Shown piece by piece: positions 1 to 8,063 of a stretch of DNA of 64,000 bases. The DNA comes from Olsenella sp. GTDB taxonomy: Bacteria > Actinomycetota > Coriobacteriia > Coriobacteriales > Atopobiaceae. Position numbers and translations under genes: made by a program. Each line of letters opens with the position of its first letter. The stretch's first letter is position 1. Location of the stretch: assembly GCA_022648325.1 (NCBI GenBank), contig JALCMG010000001.1, positions 1 through 64,000 of the forward strand. The letters are read 5' to 3'. The notes under the pieces were generated by a model. The model did no database searches, was not told the origin of the DNA, and saw only the letters and a program-made list of their open reading frames with translations.

Positions 1-2
1 AC

Positions 3-92
3 ACGGACAATCTCGTCTCCCTGCCGATGCTGCGCTGCTCCGACTGCAGGCCCCGGCTTCCCGGAAGGCAGGCGGCGAAGAAGGCGGCCTAG
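3..92 (+). CDS. C-terminal fragment of an unidentified protein
   Basis: An open frame runs in from the left edge of the window and ends at TAG 90-92. The visible 29 residues contain a CxxC pair (CSDC) and a Lys/Arg/Ala-rich tail. This could be the end of a transposase or another zinc-binding protein, but I do not recognise it. It ends just before the YcaO fragment, so it may belong to the mobile DNA that truncated that gene. Confidence 0.3.
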   Translation, partial: TDNLVSLPMLRCSDCRPRLPGRQAAKKAA

Positions 93-121
93 CCGGAACC
101 CCTACCCACAGGAACCAACGA

Positions 122-1132
122 AGGCTCGGAAGATTTGGCATTAAGCTTGGCTGTCACCCCGACTTTGGCATTGCCATGGAACGTTGTATGACTGAGGCTA
201 CCCAGGGCCAAGACTTCTTCGATTACACCGATCGATCGACTCTCGACTTCTCGAACGAGAATGTGAGGAGTTCTCTCAATATCTACAACAGCTTCAAGTT
301 TGGTATGGGAAAGTATCCCTACCAGCTCTTCAGGCGATGTCCCTCCTTCGAGTTCGATGAACCTGTGGATGTATCAAGATTGTCCAATGAGAAACAGGCG
401 CGTCATATGATTGATAGTCTACTAGCACAGGGTTGGGATGTACTTATCCGCGATGTCTCGTACTTCGGCTTCCCCTCCTATCATATCATTATCCTTGGCC
501 TATCTGAGATGCAGAAGGTAACGGATGCCCAGTTCAGGGCAACAAACACACGTTATTTCGTGGCAAATTTGCTTAACAATAAGCCTGAAGAAATTCATGG
601 TAGAAATGCAGATTACGTCATCGGTGTTATGAACTACTTTTTGGGCAATGCATTTGAGAACACCATGGCATCTTATTACGGTATCGCCCGGGAAGAAGAT
701 CTTCCCGCCGAGAGTATCAATGGCGGCTGTATGTACATGATTGCTATGTGCCATCTATCTAAATGCGAGTATGAAAAGTCTGTACCATCACTTAAAGTAG
801 TAGTGAAACACGCAGACAAACTAGACTCTCCAGACGCACCATGGTATCGCGCTGTTCTGAAATATGCCGAAGCGATGGGAGCTATGGGTGACCATGATGA
901 AGTCATCGGATACCTTAGAATGTTTTTTACCTCAGACATCTGCGATCGACTTGATAGGGTCTTTGTAAATCCGGCCCAAATCGTGATGAAGCAATACCCT
1001 GGCGTAGTACGTGATGGCGAAACGCCTTACGAACGCTATCGGGACATCTATGACCGCATCTCCAATATCTTCTACACGCTCAAGCAAACAGAGATCAGTG
1101 CTGACATATCCCAGCGAGATTCCCTCGCTTAA
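122..1132 (+). pseudogene. YcaO-family cyclodehydratase, 5'-truncated (C-terminal half)
   Basis: YcaO proteins use ATP to activate backbone amides, making azolines or thioamides in RiPP precursors. The frame reads YcaO-like sequence already upstream of the first ATG (176): HPDFGIAMERCMTEATQGQ matches the conserved ATP-site region, and SYFGFPSYHIIILGLSEM (about residues 94-111 from that ATG) matches the conserved C-terminal segment. A C-terminal helical, TPR-like tail follows. Full-length relatives have roughly 250 more N-terminal residues. Here the similarity fades just after the unrelated frame ending at 92, so the gene is either cut by mobile DNA or its 5' half lies elsewhere. It is followed at 1208 by a small precursor-like ORF and then by export and protease genes, the usual setting of a RiPP maturase. 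The family call is firm; whether the enzyme still works is unclear. Confidence 0.75.
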
Positions 1133-1207
1133 CTATGGCAATGAGTCCTACTTCTCTGCGATTGGGGATGGGACTTAAAGATGCGGATATAAAGGAGGGA
1201 GGAGACA

Positions 1208-1360
1208 ATGGAGAAGAAGTATGGCTTGATGCTCCAGGAGGAACTCGATAATGCGACTATCCTGGGCGAAGAGATTTGCGAGACCTACGAGGAAGCGACA
1301 AGTGCGTCTGCGGGTGCCGCTGCTATTGGCTGCGCCGTAGCAGCTTCCTTCGCAGCGTAA
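1208..1360 (+). CDS. Putative YcaO-associated RiPP precursor peptide (50 aa)
   Basis: The ORF starts at ATG 1208 behind a very strong Shine-Dalgarno run (AAAGGAGGGAGGA, about 8 bases away) and stops at TAA 1358. It encodes 50 residues. The first 30 are charged and leader-like (begins MEKKYGLMLQEEL, five Glu between residues 21 and 29). The tail is almost uncharged, made of Ala, Gly, Ser, Thr, one Cys and Ile/Val/Phe, and ends GCAVAASFAA. This acidic-leader, hydrophobic small-residue core layout is typical of RiPP precursors. It sits between a YcaO gene and ABC/M50 genes and is followed by a strong hairpin. Cys42, Ser32, Ser34, Ser47 and Thr31 are the possible cyclisation or modification sites. 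I know of no named family with this sequence; the function is inferred from architecture and context. Confidence 0.7.
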   Translation: MEKKYGLMLQEELDNATILGEEICETYEEATSASAGAAAIGCAVAASFAA

Positions 1361-1368
1361 CGCCCCTA

Positions 1369-1396
1369 CCCCTGGCAGCCGTTACACTGCCAGGGG
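1369..1396 (+). terminator. Hairpin attenuator after the precursor gene
   Basis: A perfect 10-bp stem (CCCCTGGCAG / CTGCCAGGGG) with an 8-nt loop lies 8 bases past the precursor stop. There is no long T tract. It is probably a processing or attenuation hairpin that leaves the precursor mRNA more abundant than the downstream ABC/protease mRNA, a common RiPP operon layout. Confidence 0.6.
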
Positions 1397-1497
1397 TGTA
1401 TCGTGAGTCCAGTGTGTTTGGGCGGCCACGCTGGCCTGCCTATTCATCACCATCCATCATCTCATTCCTTCAGATGGCAACCACATCAGGAGGCATC

Positions 1498-2364
1498 GTG
1501 GACGATTCCAGAACTACAGAGGACGTTATAGAGCTCGGCAACGTGAGGAAGGCGTTCGGCAGCCGTGTCGTGTTGGATGACATCTCGCTGGGGGTACAGC
1601 ACGGGGAGATACTCGGGCTCCTTGGGCCTTCGGGCGCCGGCAAGACGACCCTCATCAAGATCATGCTCGGGCTTCTCGCCCCCGATGCCGGAGAGGTCTC
1701 CGTCTTCTCACACCCACCCCGGGCGTTTTCTTCGGATACCAGCAAGAGGATTGGCGTCGTTCTGGATGATCCCTGCCTCTACGAGCGCCTTACCTGTACG
1801 GAAAACCTCAAGGTGTTCCTCAAGGCACGCGGGATCAAAGACATGGGATGCGCAGACAAGATTCTGAAGCGCGTGGGCCTGGACAAGAGCCGCTCGGTCT
1901 GTGCGCAGGACCTCTCCAAGGGCATGCGGCAGCGCCTGAGCCTTGCGCGGGCGCTCATGCATGATCCCGAACTCCTCTTCCTGGATGAACCTACAAGCGG
2001 TCTTGACCCTGGCACCGCAGAGGATATCCACGCACTGCTCCTCAAGCGGCGGGCCACCGGCGTGACGATCTTTCTTACCACCCACAACATGGAGGAGGCT
2101 ACAAAAATCTGTGACAGGGTCATCCTCCTCAATGAGGGCAGGATCGTCGAGGCAGGAGCCCCACGCGAGATATGCGCGCGCCATAGCAAGGAGCACTGCG
2201 TCACAGTAATTCAAGGCAAACGGAGCTTCAGGTTCTCAGACATCAATAAAGATGCGGACAAGATATGCGCCATCCTGAAGGCAGGCAACGTCACCTCGAT
2301 TTCGACCGAGAGCCCAAACCTCGAGGCCGTCTTTCTGCAGCTGACGGGAAGGGAGCTGGAATGA
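1498..2364 (+). CDS. ABC transporter ATP-binding protein (peptide export or immunity)
   Basis: The protein has 288 aa from GTG 1498, chosen because AGGAGG lies 3 bases upstream; the longer open frame reads through the hairpin and is unlikely to be coding. The nucleotide-binding domain is complete: Walker A GPSGAGKTT, signature LSKGMRQR (the usual LSGG is changed to LSKG), Walker B LLFLDEPTSGLD and H-loop TTHNMEEA. This is the CcmA/drug- and bacteriocin-exporter type of ATPase. It overlaps the permease gene by 4 bases (ATGA), so the two are translationally coupled. It most likely exports the modified peptide or protects the producer. Confidence 0.85.
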   Translation: MDDSRTTEDVIELGNVRKAFGSRVVLDDISLGVQHGEILGLLGPSGAGKTTLIKIMLGLLAPDAGEVSVFSHPPRAFSSDTSKRIGVVLDDPCLYERLTCTENLKVFLKARGIKDMGCADKILKRVGLDKSRSVCAQDLSKGMRQRLSLARALMHDPELLFLDEPTSGLDPGTAEDIHALLLKRRATGVTIFLTTHNMEEATKICDRVILLNEGRIVEAGAPREICARHSKEHCVTVIQGKRSFRFSDINKDADKICAILKAGNVTSISTESPNLEAVFLQLTGRELE

Positions 2365-3080
2365 GCGGAACACGGCCGGGCAGTGGCCCAAATGGAGTGG
2401 ACGCCGTCTTTTACAAGCAGGTGGTCGACTCGCTACGCAACAAATCAGCGCTCATGATGTTTCTCATGTTCCCGCTGGTTGCCCTTATCTTCAAGAACGC
2501 CATGACCGAGACCCAGCTTGCAAGTGCCCTGCCCATGTTCATGACGATGCATGTACTGATCGTGCCCATCATCTACACCTCAAGCGTTGTCGCAGAGGAG
2601 AAGGAGGCAGGCACGCTGCGCATGCTCACGATGTCCGGCGTGGGGCCGCTTTCCTACCTGTGTGGTGTTGCCGGCACCATCGGCGTGGCGTCAATCCTCT
2701 CGTCGCTGCTCTTCCTCCCCTGCATCGACGGACTCAATGCGGGCATGGTGGAGAGATTCCTCATGACGAATGCGGCGTGTGTGGCGTGCTCCCTGCTCAT
2801 TGGCCTTGCCATAGCGCTCGTGGCCAAGCGGCAGGTCAATGCGGCGCCCATCTCAGCTCCCGTTTCGATGGCGCTGGGTATGCTCCCCATGCTGTCATCG
2901 CTGAACGACAGGCTTGAAGCCTTTGCACGCTGGACCTACACCCAGCCAGCGTATGAGCAGTTCTCCGACCTCGCCAGTACCACCATGACCTCCCGGGAGG
3001 CCATGGTGGTCGCCGTCAACGCGATGGCACTCGTCGTGCTGTTCCTCGTGCTCTTCCGTATGCGGCGACTAACCGATTAG
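2361..3080 (+). CDS. ABC transporter permease (ABC-2 type)
   Basis: The protein has 239 aa from ATG 2361, which overlaps the stop of the ATPase gene. About six membrane segments are visible (for example ALMMFLMFPLVALIF, a stretch around SSVVAEEKEAGTLRML typical of ABC-2 permeases, and a last segment AMALVVLFLVLFRM). The conserved cytosolic EEKEAGTLRML motif places it in the ABC2_membrane family that pairs with CcmA-type ATPases. It forms the membrane half of the exporter or immunity pump of the peptide locus. Confidence 0.85.
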   Translation: MSGTRPGSGPNGVDAVFYKQVVDSLRNKSALMMFLMFPLVALIFKNAMTETQLASALPMFMTMHVLIVPIIYTSSVVAEEKEAGTLRMLTMSGVGPLSYLCGVAGTIGVASILSSLLFLPCIDGLNAGMVERFLMTNAACVACSLLIGLAIALVAKRQVNAAPISAPVSMALGMLPMLSSLNDRLEAFARWTYTQPAYEQFSDLASTTMTSREAMVVAVNAMALVVLFLVLFRMRRLTD

Positions 3081-3097
3081 ACACAAGGAGGGACTCC

Positions 3098-3726
3098 GTG
3101 GGGTCTGGGGAGAGACAGGTTAACCTTCATATCCCCCGCATTGCGGGAATGTCCGCACTTTTGGCCTCTATCGTAGGCTGGGTTCTTTTTTTGTGCTCGT
3201 ACCCACAACTCCGTGGATAGAGCTTGCATATGGCTTCGTCGCAACCGCGCGGAAGTTGGGGCCTGTCGTCGCAGTGGTCTTGTGCATTCCCCTGGTGCTA
3301 CTTAGTGTCATCATACATGAACTCTTTCATGCTGCTGCAGCTAAGCTCGCAGGAGCAGAACACATTGAACTGATCGTTTCGCTCGACCGTATCGGCCATC
3401 CCATCTCAGTAAGAACACCACCCCTGCGACGTGGGGAATGGGAGCGTGTCTTCTTTTACTTCGCGGGTCCTAGCGCGAATGTCATGCTACTTTGTATTGC
3501 CATCTTAGTAATGGAAAGTCTAGCGGACATCTACGCTCTAGTACACAGCGAGCTTCTAATGGCTGTCATCCGACTTATCTGTGGGGAGACAGCAGCGGTG
3601 AATTTCGGACTCGCCCTCGTCAACCTGCTACCTACAGGATATTCAGATGGGCAACACTTGCAAAAGTCCCTTCGTGACGCCATACGTACATGTCGTGCTT
3701 CTCAGGGAATACATAAATTGAAATAA
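3098..3726 (+). pseudogene. M50 (site-2-type) membrane metalloprotease, frame split at a T7 run
   Basis: A GTG at 3098 with AAGGAGGG just upstream starts a short frame encoding a membrane segment (GMSALLASIVGWVLFL) that stops at 3220. The rest of the protein is in the -1 frame. It contains HELFH (zinc-binding HExxH) in a hydrophobic helix, a second domain with FAGPSANVML, and NLLPTGYSDG (the N..P..DG ligand motif, with S in place of L). The two frames join at TTTTTTT (3186-3192). Position 3187 onward reads T TTT TTG, a valid -1 slippery heptamer. The gene is either a real frameshift mutation, a sequencing error in a homopolymer, or a programmed -1 frameshift. M50 proteases commonly cut RiPP leaders or signal in these clusters, so this is the likely leader peptidase. 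Confidence 0.75.
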
Positions 3727-3906
3727 TTTTAGGATACCTATAAATTTCCGATGGCAACCTTGGGTAAAGTGCCCTCCATTGTTCTTCTTACCGTGGCTAA
3801 AGGTCCTATCGCCGGGCTGACGTTTACTCCAGCGATGCATCGATAGACGCCCGAAGGAAGCATACACCCAGCCCAATCCCCACAAGCACCGGGCGCGTCG
3901 GAAAAC
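3727..3906. other. Intergenic stretch before the IS256 element
   Basis: No intact gene is visible. A minus-strand frame (about 3886 down to 3736) reads like the end of a protein (ATVRRTMEGTLPKVAIGNL, then stop), possibly a gene tail cut by the IS, but I cannot name it. Confidence 0.25.
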
Positions 3907-5362
3907 GTGGTGTACGAAGGAAAACGAAAGAAGACCACCGCTTGCCCTAAAATATCGGTTCGCCAAAAACGACAGATGGGACGGAAGCGATGGTCAACAA
4001 CAACAGGATGCCGCATGACAGCCCCGAGCTCAGGGAGGTCCTCATGGGCTTCCTGGACAGCGCCTCGAGCCTGTGCGACATGATGAACACGACGATGGCC
4101 GCCGTGCTCAACGAGGTCATGTCCATCCAGGCCGACGAGGCGTGCGGGGCCGGGTACGGGGAGCGCAGCGACGCCCGCGTGAACAGCAGGAACGGCTACA
4201 GGGAGCGCAGGCTCGAGACGACCGTGGGTACGCTGCCCCTCCTGGTCCCGAAGCTGCGCAGCGGCTCGTACTTCCCGACGGACCTCTTCGAGCGCTGGTC
4301 GCGCACCGACCGGGCGCTCGCCGCCGCGGTCGCCGAGACGTGCGTGACCGGCACCTCGACGCGCAAGGTCGAGAAGGTGGCGGCGAAGTTCGGCGTGGAG
4401 TCGCTCACCAAGGACCAGGTCTCGCGCCTGTGCGCCGTGATCGACGGCGAGGTGGACGCCTTCCTCGAGAAGGACTGGTCGGGGATGAGCTTCGCCTACC
4501 TGTTCCTCGACGCCACCTACGTGGGGTGCCGCGTCGGCGGCCGCGTGCTCTGCGAGGCCTTCATCACCGCCATCGGCGTCGGCGACGACGGGCACCGCCA
4601 CTTCCTCGGCTTCACCTGCGCGAACGCGGAGAGCTACGCCTCCTGGCGCGGGTTCCTGCAGGACCTCGAGGAGCGCGGCGTGCGCGGCGCGCGGCTCGTG
4701 ACCTCGGACGCCCACGACGGCCTGCGCAGGGCGATCTCGGAGGTCTACCCCGAGGCCACCTGGCAGCGCTGCATCGTGCACGTCAAGCGCGACGCGCTCG
4801 CCAAGATAGACGGCGCCGGGGCCCAGCGGCGCGCCCGGGCGGCGATGGCGCCGATCTTCAAGGAGTCGGACCCCGCGCTCGTGCGGGCGCTCTACCACGA
4901 GGCGGTGGGGGGGCTCGAGTCCTTCGCGCCGGCCGCCGCGAAGGTGCTCGAGGGCGCCGAGGTCGACGCGCTCGCCCACCTCTCGTTCCCGCGGGAGCAC
5001 CGCGTCAAGATCCGCGCCAACAACGTCCAGGAGAGGGCGAACTGCGAGCTCAAGCGCAGGGCGAAGGTCGTCCAGGCGTTCCCCTCGACGGGCTCGGTCA
5101 TGAGGCTCCTCGGCGGCATAGTCGACGAGATCAACGCGGACTGGGAGTCCGGGAGGCTGTTCATGTCGAAGGAGTCGCTGAAGCCGGTGCTGGGCCTCGA
5201 GAGGGCCGAGAACCGCGTGGGCGAGTTCGCGCCGGACGAGGAGGCGAGGTCGCGGGCGAAGGTGATCATGAGGATCGCCCTTGACGAATGCGGCAAGGCG
5301 GCATAGGTTACGGGCGAGAAGGCGAAGCGCCCCGGGCATAGCGGCGGGCCTTCGTACACCAC
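3907..5362. mobile_element. IS256-family insertion sequence
   Basis: The element is bounded by 14-bp perfect inverted repeats, GTGGTGTACGAAGG (3907-3920) and CCTTCGTACACCAC (5349-5362), which enclose one transposase gene. The total is about 1.46 kb, normal for IS256-type elements. The flanking 8-mers do not match, so no target duplication is visible: the insertion is old, or the true ends differ slightly. Its GC content is higher than that of the RiPP genes beside it. Confidence 0.85.
3990..5306 (+). CDS. IS256-family (Mutator-like) transposase
   Basis: The protein has 438 aa and is apparently intact. The N-terminal helix-turn-helix region contains NSRNGYRERR. The DDE catalytic triad is visible as FLDATYVG (first Asp), VTSDAHDGL (second Asp) and NNVQERANCELKRR (Glu). 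The characteristic WQRCIVHVKRD C/H motif of MULE/IS256 transposases lies between the second and third catalytic residues. Size and motif order fit the family, so this copy may still be active. It lies immediately downstream of the peptide locus and may have helped to break it up. Confidence 0.95.
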   Translation: MVNNNRMPHDSPELREVLMGFLDSASSLCDMMNTTMAAVLNEVMSIQADEACGAGYGERSDARVNSRNGYRERRLETTVGTLPLLVPKLRSGSYFPTDLFERWSRTDRALAAAVAETCVTGTSTRKVEKVAAKFGVESLTKDQVSRLCAVIDGEVDAFLEKDWSGMSFAYLFLDATYVGCRVGGRVLCEAFITAIGVGDDGHRHFLGFTCANAESYASWRGFLQDLEERGVRGARLVTSDAHDGLRRAISEVYPEATWQRCIVHVKRDALAKIDGAGAQRRARAAMAPIFKESDPALVRALYHEAVGGLESFAPAAAKVLEGAEVDALAHLSFPREHRVKIRANNVQERANCELKRRAKVVQAFPSTGSVMRLLGGIVDEINADWESGRLFMSKESLKPVLGLERAENRVGEFAPDEEARSRAKVIMRIALDECGKAA

Positions 5363-5385
5363 TAAATCCGACACAATCAAGACGG

Positions 5386-5476
5386 TTGCGCCAGGGCGCA
5401 AATTCACCCTCTGCTGCTTGCGATAGAGCGCAAAAGAGATTTCTCTATGCCGCAACCACATTTGCGCCAGGGCGCA
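5386..5476. repeat. Pair of TTGCGCC-AG-GGCGCA palindromes
   Basis: Two identical 15-bp near-perfect palindromes (5386-5400 and 5462-5476) start 76 bp apart, each followed by a similar tract ending CTGCTTGCG. They sit just left of the integrase-arm repeats and the att remnant, so they may bind an excisionase or regulator. Confidence 0.5.
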
Positions 5477-5554
5477 TGTTAACAACTACTGCTTGCGCCA
5501 CGCCGCAACCAGAGGGCGGTTTTCGCAGCGTTTTTTGCTACCCGCGAAAAGTTT

Positions 5555-5599
5555 TTGGCGGTAAAATGTCGGTCAGGTTGGCGGTCAGATGTCGGTCAA
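5555..5599. repeat. Integrase arm-type direct repeats, array 1
   Basis: Four 11-12-bp units lie in tandem: TTGGCGGTAAA, ATGTCGGTCAG, GTTGGCGGTCAG and ATGTCGGTCAA. Similar arrays occur at 5811, 12899, 16391 and 21018, always beside an att-like or integrase remnant. This is as expected for sites bound by the N-terminal domain of a tyrosine integrase. Confidence 0.65.
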
Positions 5600-5641
5600 A
5601 AGAAAACCCCGACCTGTTTTCGCAGGTCAGGGCTGTAGTTT

Positions 5642-5687
5642 TGGTCGCGGGGGCTGGATTTGAACCTGCGACCTCCGGGTTATGAGC
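5642..5687 (-). other. att remnant: copy of the 3' end of initiator tRNA
   Basis: Forty-six bases match the 3' part of the tRNA-fMet gene at 21096 with two differences. They include the T-arm and half the anticodon arm up to TTATGAGC; after that the match ends. A degraded copy of the tRNA terminator hairpin lies just to the left (5605-5632). This is the classic footprint of integration at a tRNA 3' end. Confidence 0.8.
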
Positions 5688-5810
5688 GAGTCAGAGGCCG
5701 TTACACCGCAAATCTTGCCAATCCACAGCACAGCTGATATGCGTCTGACCTGTGGTGTTTCTAATCTCTCGCTTCTCCAAAATCTCTAACTTCCATGTCT
5801 CCATCTTCGG

Positions 5811-5832
5811 TTTGGTGGTCATTTGGCGGTCA
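5811..5832. repeat. Integrase arm-type direct repeats, array 2
   Basis: Two units (TTTGGTGGTCA, TTTGGCGGTCAG) lie about 40 bp upstream of integrase remnant 1. The downstream stretch GAAACGGCTGTTGAAAACCG is shared with the third integrase remnant. Confidence 0.55.
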
Positions 5833-5869
5833 GAAACGGCTGTTGAAAACCGAGTGGAAGGAAGTGGGG

Positions 5870-7010
5870 ATGCAGAACCTCACCTACACCAGCCGTGGCC
5901 TGAGGAGACGGAGGAACAGCGACCGGTGGGAGGCGGTCCTCTCGCACACCGACCCCGTGACGGGCGAGACCGTGAGGACGTTCCACACGGTCGAGGGGAA
6001 GACGCGCCGGCAGGCGGAACGCGCACGCGACGCCCTCATCGTGGAGCCAGAGCTCCTGGAAGGGGCGTCATCGTCCAACGTCTCCCTGCGCGACTTCATG
6101 GCCTCGTTCATGCGCCACAAGGAGGGGTCGGGCACCATAGAGCCCTCGACCGTGCGCGGATACCGCGCCGAGGCGCGCCAGATCGCCTCCTACATCGGGA
6201 ACGTCCGCCTGGCCGCCCTCTCCGTGGGGGGGCGTGCCCGGCTGGATGCGAGAATGAGCGCCGACGGCTACGCGCCAAAGAGCGTGTGCCTGCTCAGGCA
6301 GGCGCCCAAGTGGGCCGTGACGCAGGGCCTCATCGCCAGGAACCCCTGCGACTTCTGCAAGCCGCCCAAGCGCGTGAAGACGCCCATCAACGCCCTGCCG
6401 CGCGAGGGGAGCACGCGCACGCTGCGCCTCGCCATGCAGGCTGAGCCGCAGCCCCTGGGCTTCGCGGTGGAGATAGCCCTCACCACGGGCATGAGGCGCG
6501 GCGAGGCATGCGCGCTCAGGTGGTCCGACCTCTCGGGCGGCGGCACCGTAACCGTGAGCCACGCCCTGGGGAACGGACCCGGCGGCTTCTACGTGAAGGA
6601 GCCGAAGACCTCGAGCCCGCTGAGGGCCATCCCCCTCACCCGGCGCGCCTTCGACATGCTGCGCCTGGTGCGGGCGGACGCCGGGCGCGTCGCCAACGAG
6701 TTCTCGCTTCCCTCCGGCGACCCCTACATACTGGGGACGCGGGAGGAGAGGGGCCGGCCCTACAACCCCACGCAGCTCGGCAAGGACTTCTCCGCCTTCT
6801 GCAAGATGAACGCCTTCAAGTGCACCTTCCACGACCCCAGGCACACCTTCGCCACCACGATGGTCGCGGGAGGCTGCGACGTGAGGACCGTGGCGAGCTA
6901 CCTGGGGCGCGCCAGAGCGACGCGAGCCCGCGCTCAGCTTCTCTGTGGACCAGCTCAAGGCGATGCTCGCCACCGCAGAGGAGAAGGAGGCAGGCCATGG
7001 GCGTCCTTAG
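5870..7010 (+). pseudogene. Tyrosine integrase, catalytic tyrosine lost
   Basis: The start at ATG 5870 is conserved in the other remnant copy and is preceded by GGAAGTGGGG. An N-terminal arm-binding domain (about residues 1-65), a SAM-like core-binding domain (about 70-165) and a catalytic domain are present, with Arg in TTGMRRGEACALRW, Lys in VKEPKTSS and HxxR in FHDPRHTF. After SYLG (about 6907) the expected His/Trp and Tyr region is gone and the frame runs into an unrelated tail; a small deletion has joined SYLG to a second frame ending FSVDQLKAMLATAEEK at TAG 7008. The enzyme cannot be catalytic. A 22-aa ORF (6997-7065) with a good ribosome site follows; its role is unknown. The gene once moved the element now lying right of the att remnant at 5642. 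Confidence 0.85.
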
Positions 7011-7116
7011 GCTCGCCTGGCACCTCGTGCGCTGGCTCTTCCGCGCCGTCTCGCAGCGGGTGTGAGCCTGCGCTTGATAGAATCGCATCAACGGCTCGAG
7101 GAGAAGGGCTACGATC

Positions 7117-8043
7117 ATGCCCGACAAGGAATCTACTAAGAATGAATCGGCGATCGCCCTCTCAAGCGATACGCAGATCAGGGATATAATCTACACCGTG
7201 CGAGGCCAGCAGGTAATGCTCGACAGCGACCTTGCCGAACTGTATGAGGTCGAGACAAAGGTACTCAACCAGGCAGTCACAAGAAACCCCAGCCGGTTTC
7301 CCGAGCAATTCTGCTTTCGTGTCACGCGTGAAGAAGATCAAGTTTTGAGGTCACAAATTGTGACCTCAAAAACAGTCGAAGGTCGCGGCGGAAGACGCTA
7401 CCTCCCCAGAGTCTTCACCGAGCAGGGCGTTGCCATGCTCTCTGCCGTCCTCAGAAGCGAGACGGCAATAAAGGTAAGCGTGAAAATCATGAACGCCTTC
7501 GTCGAGATGCGACACTTCATCGCAGACAACGCCCATATGTTCGAGCAAATCAGGGGCATCGACCATAGGCTGGACAGCCTCGAGCGCTCGACCAACGAGC
7601 GCTTCGAATGCGTATTCGACTACATGGAGACCCACGAGGCACCAAGCCAGAAGGTCTTCTTCGAGGGGCAGGTCTACGACGCGTTCGAGCTCCTGGTCTC
7701 GCTCGTGCAGAGAGCAAAGCACGGGATCGTCCTGGTCGACGGCTACGTGGACACGGGGACGCTCAACATCCTCTCGAAGAAGGGGCTCGGCGTTGCTGTC
7801 ACCGTGTGGACACACCCAAAGACCAGCCTAACCGAGCGCGACGTCGCGACCTTCAACGCGCAGTACCCGACGCTCGTAGTCAAACATACGACCTCATTCC
7901 ACGACCGCTTCCTCATCATGGACGGAGCCGAGGGCTACCTGATTGGAGCATCGCTGAAGGACGCGGGCAAGAGGAGCTTCGCCGTCGCCAAGCTTGAGGA
8001 CTCCAGCATTGTCAGCTCGATTGTCGCCGCGCTCGCCGAGTAA
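7117..8043 (+). CDS. ORF6N-domain DNA-binding protein with PLD-like C-terminal domain
   Basis: The protein has 308 aa. The N-terminal ORF6N domain (about residues 15-130) has the typical RGQQVMLDSDLAELYEVET start, RNPSRFPEQF and LPRVFTEQGVAMLSAVL. A helical linker follows. The C-terminal half (about 180-300) reads VYDAFELLVSLVQRAKHGIVLVDGYVD...SFHDRFLIMDG, a single HxK-type phospholipase-D-like fold with the Lys replaced by Arg (HDR). Proteins of this type are common on phages and mobile islands and are thought to bind DNA; their roles are poorly defined. The gene overlaps one member of a pair of matching palindromes (7343 and 8064), which suggests that it binds its own locus. ATG 7117 follows GAGGAGAAGGG. 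Confidence 0.8.
   Translation: MPDKESTKNESAIALSSDTQIRDIIYTVRGQQVMLDSDLAELYEVETKVLNQAVTRNPSRFPEQFCFRVTREEDQVLRSQIVTSKTVEGRGGRRYLPRVFTEQGVAMLSAVLRSETAIKVSVKIMNAFVEMRHFIADNAHMFEQIRGIDHRLDSLERSTNERFECVFDYMETHEAPSQKVFFEGQVYDAFELLVSLVQRAKHGIVLVDGYVDTGTLNILSKKGLGVAVTVWTHPKTSLTERDVATFNAQYPTLVVKHTTSFHDRFLIMDGAEGYLIGASLKDAGKRSFAVAKLEDSSIVSSIVAALAE
7343..7371. promoter_or_regulatory. Palindrome inside the ORF6N gene
   Basis: Perfect 13-bp arms (TTTTGAGGTCACA / TGTGACCTCAAAA) flank AAT. The site encodes the conserved LRSQIVTSK stretch. It matches the palindrome downstream of the gene at 8064 in 11 of 13 arm positions, so it is a candidate operator or processing site. Confidence 0.6.
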
Positions 8044-8063
8044 GAGATTAAAACGTGTGACAT

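Noticed and set aside
1276..1497. Upstream extension of the ABC ATPase frame
   Set aside because: It reads through the precursor gene end and the hairpin in another phase; the ribosome site AGGAGG sits at 1489, so GTG 1498 is preferred.
3738..5339. A 533-codon minus-strand open frame opposite the IS256 transposase
   Set aside because: It is a high-GC shadow frame with Arg/Ala/Leu/Val-rich content and no domain; the plus-strand transposase has all catalytic motifs.
5642..5720. A second tRNA-Met gene
   Set aside because: Only the 3' 46 bases match; the D-arm and 5' acceptor strand are missing, so it is an att remnant.
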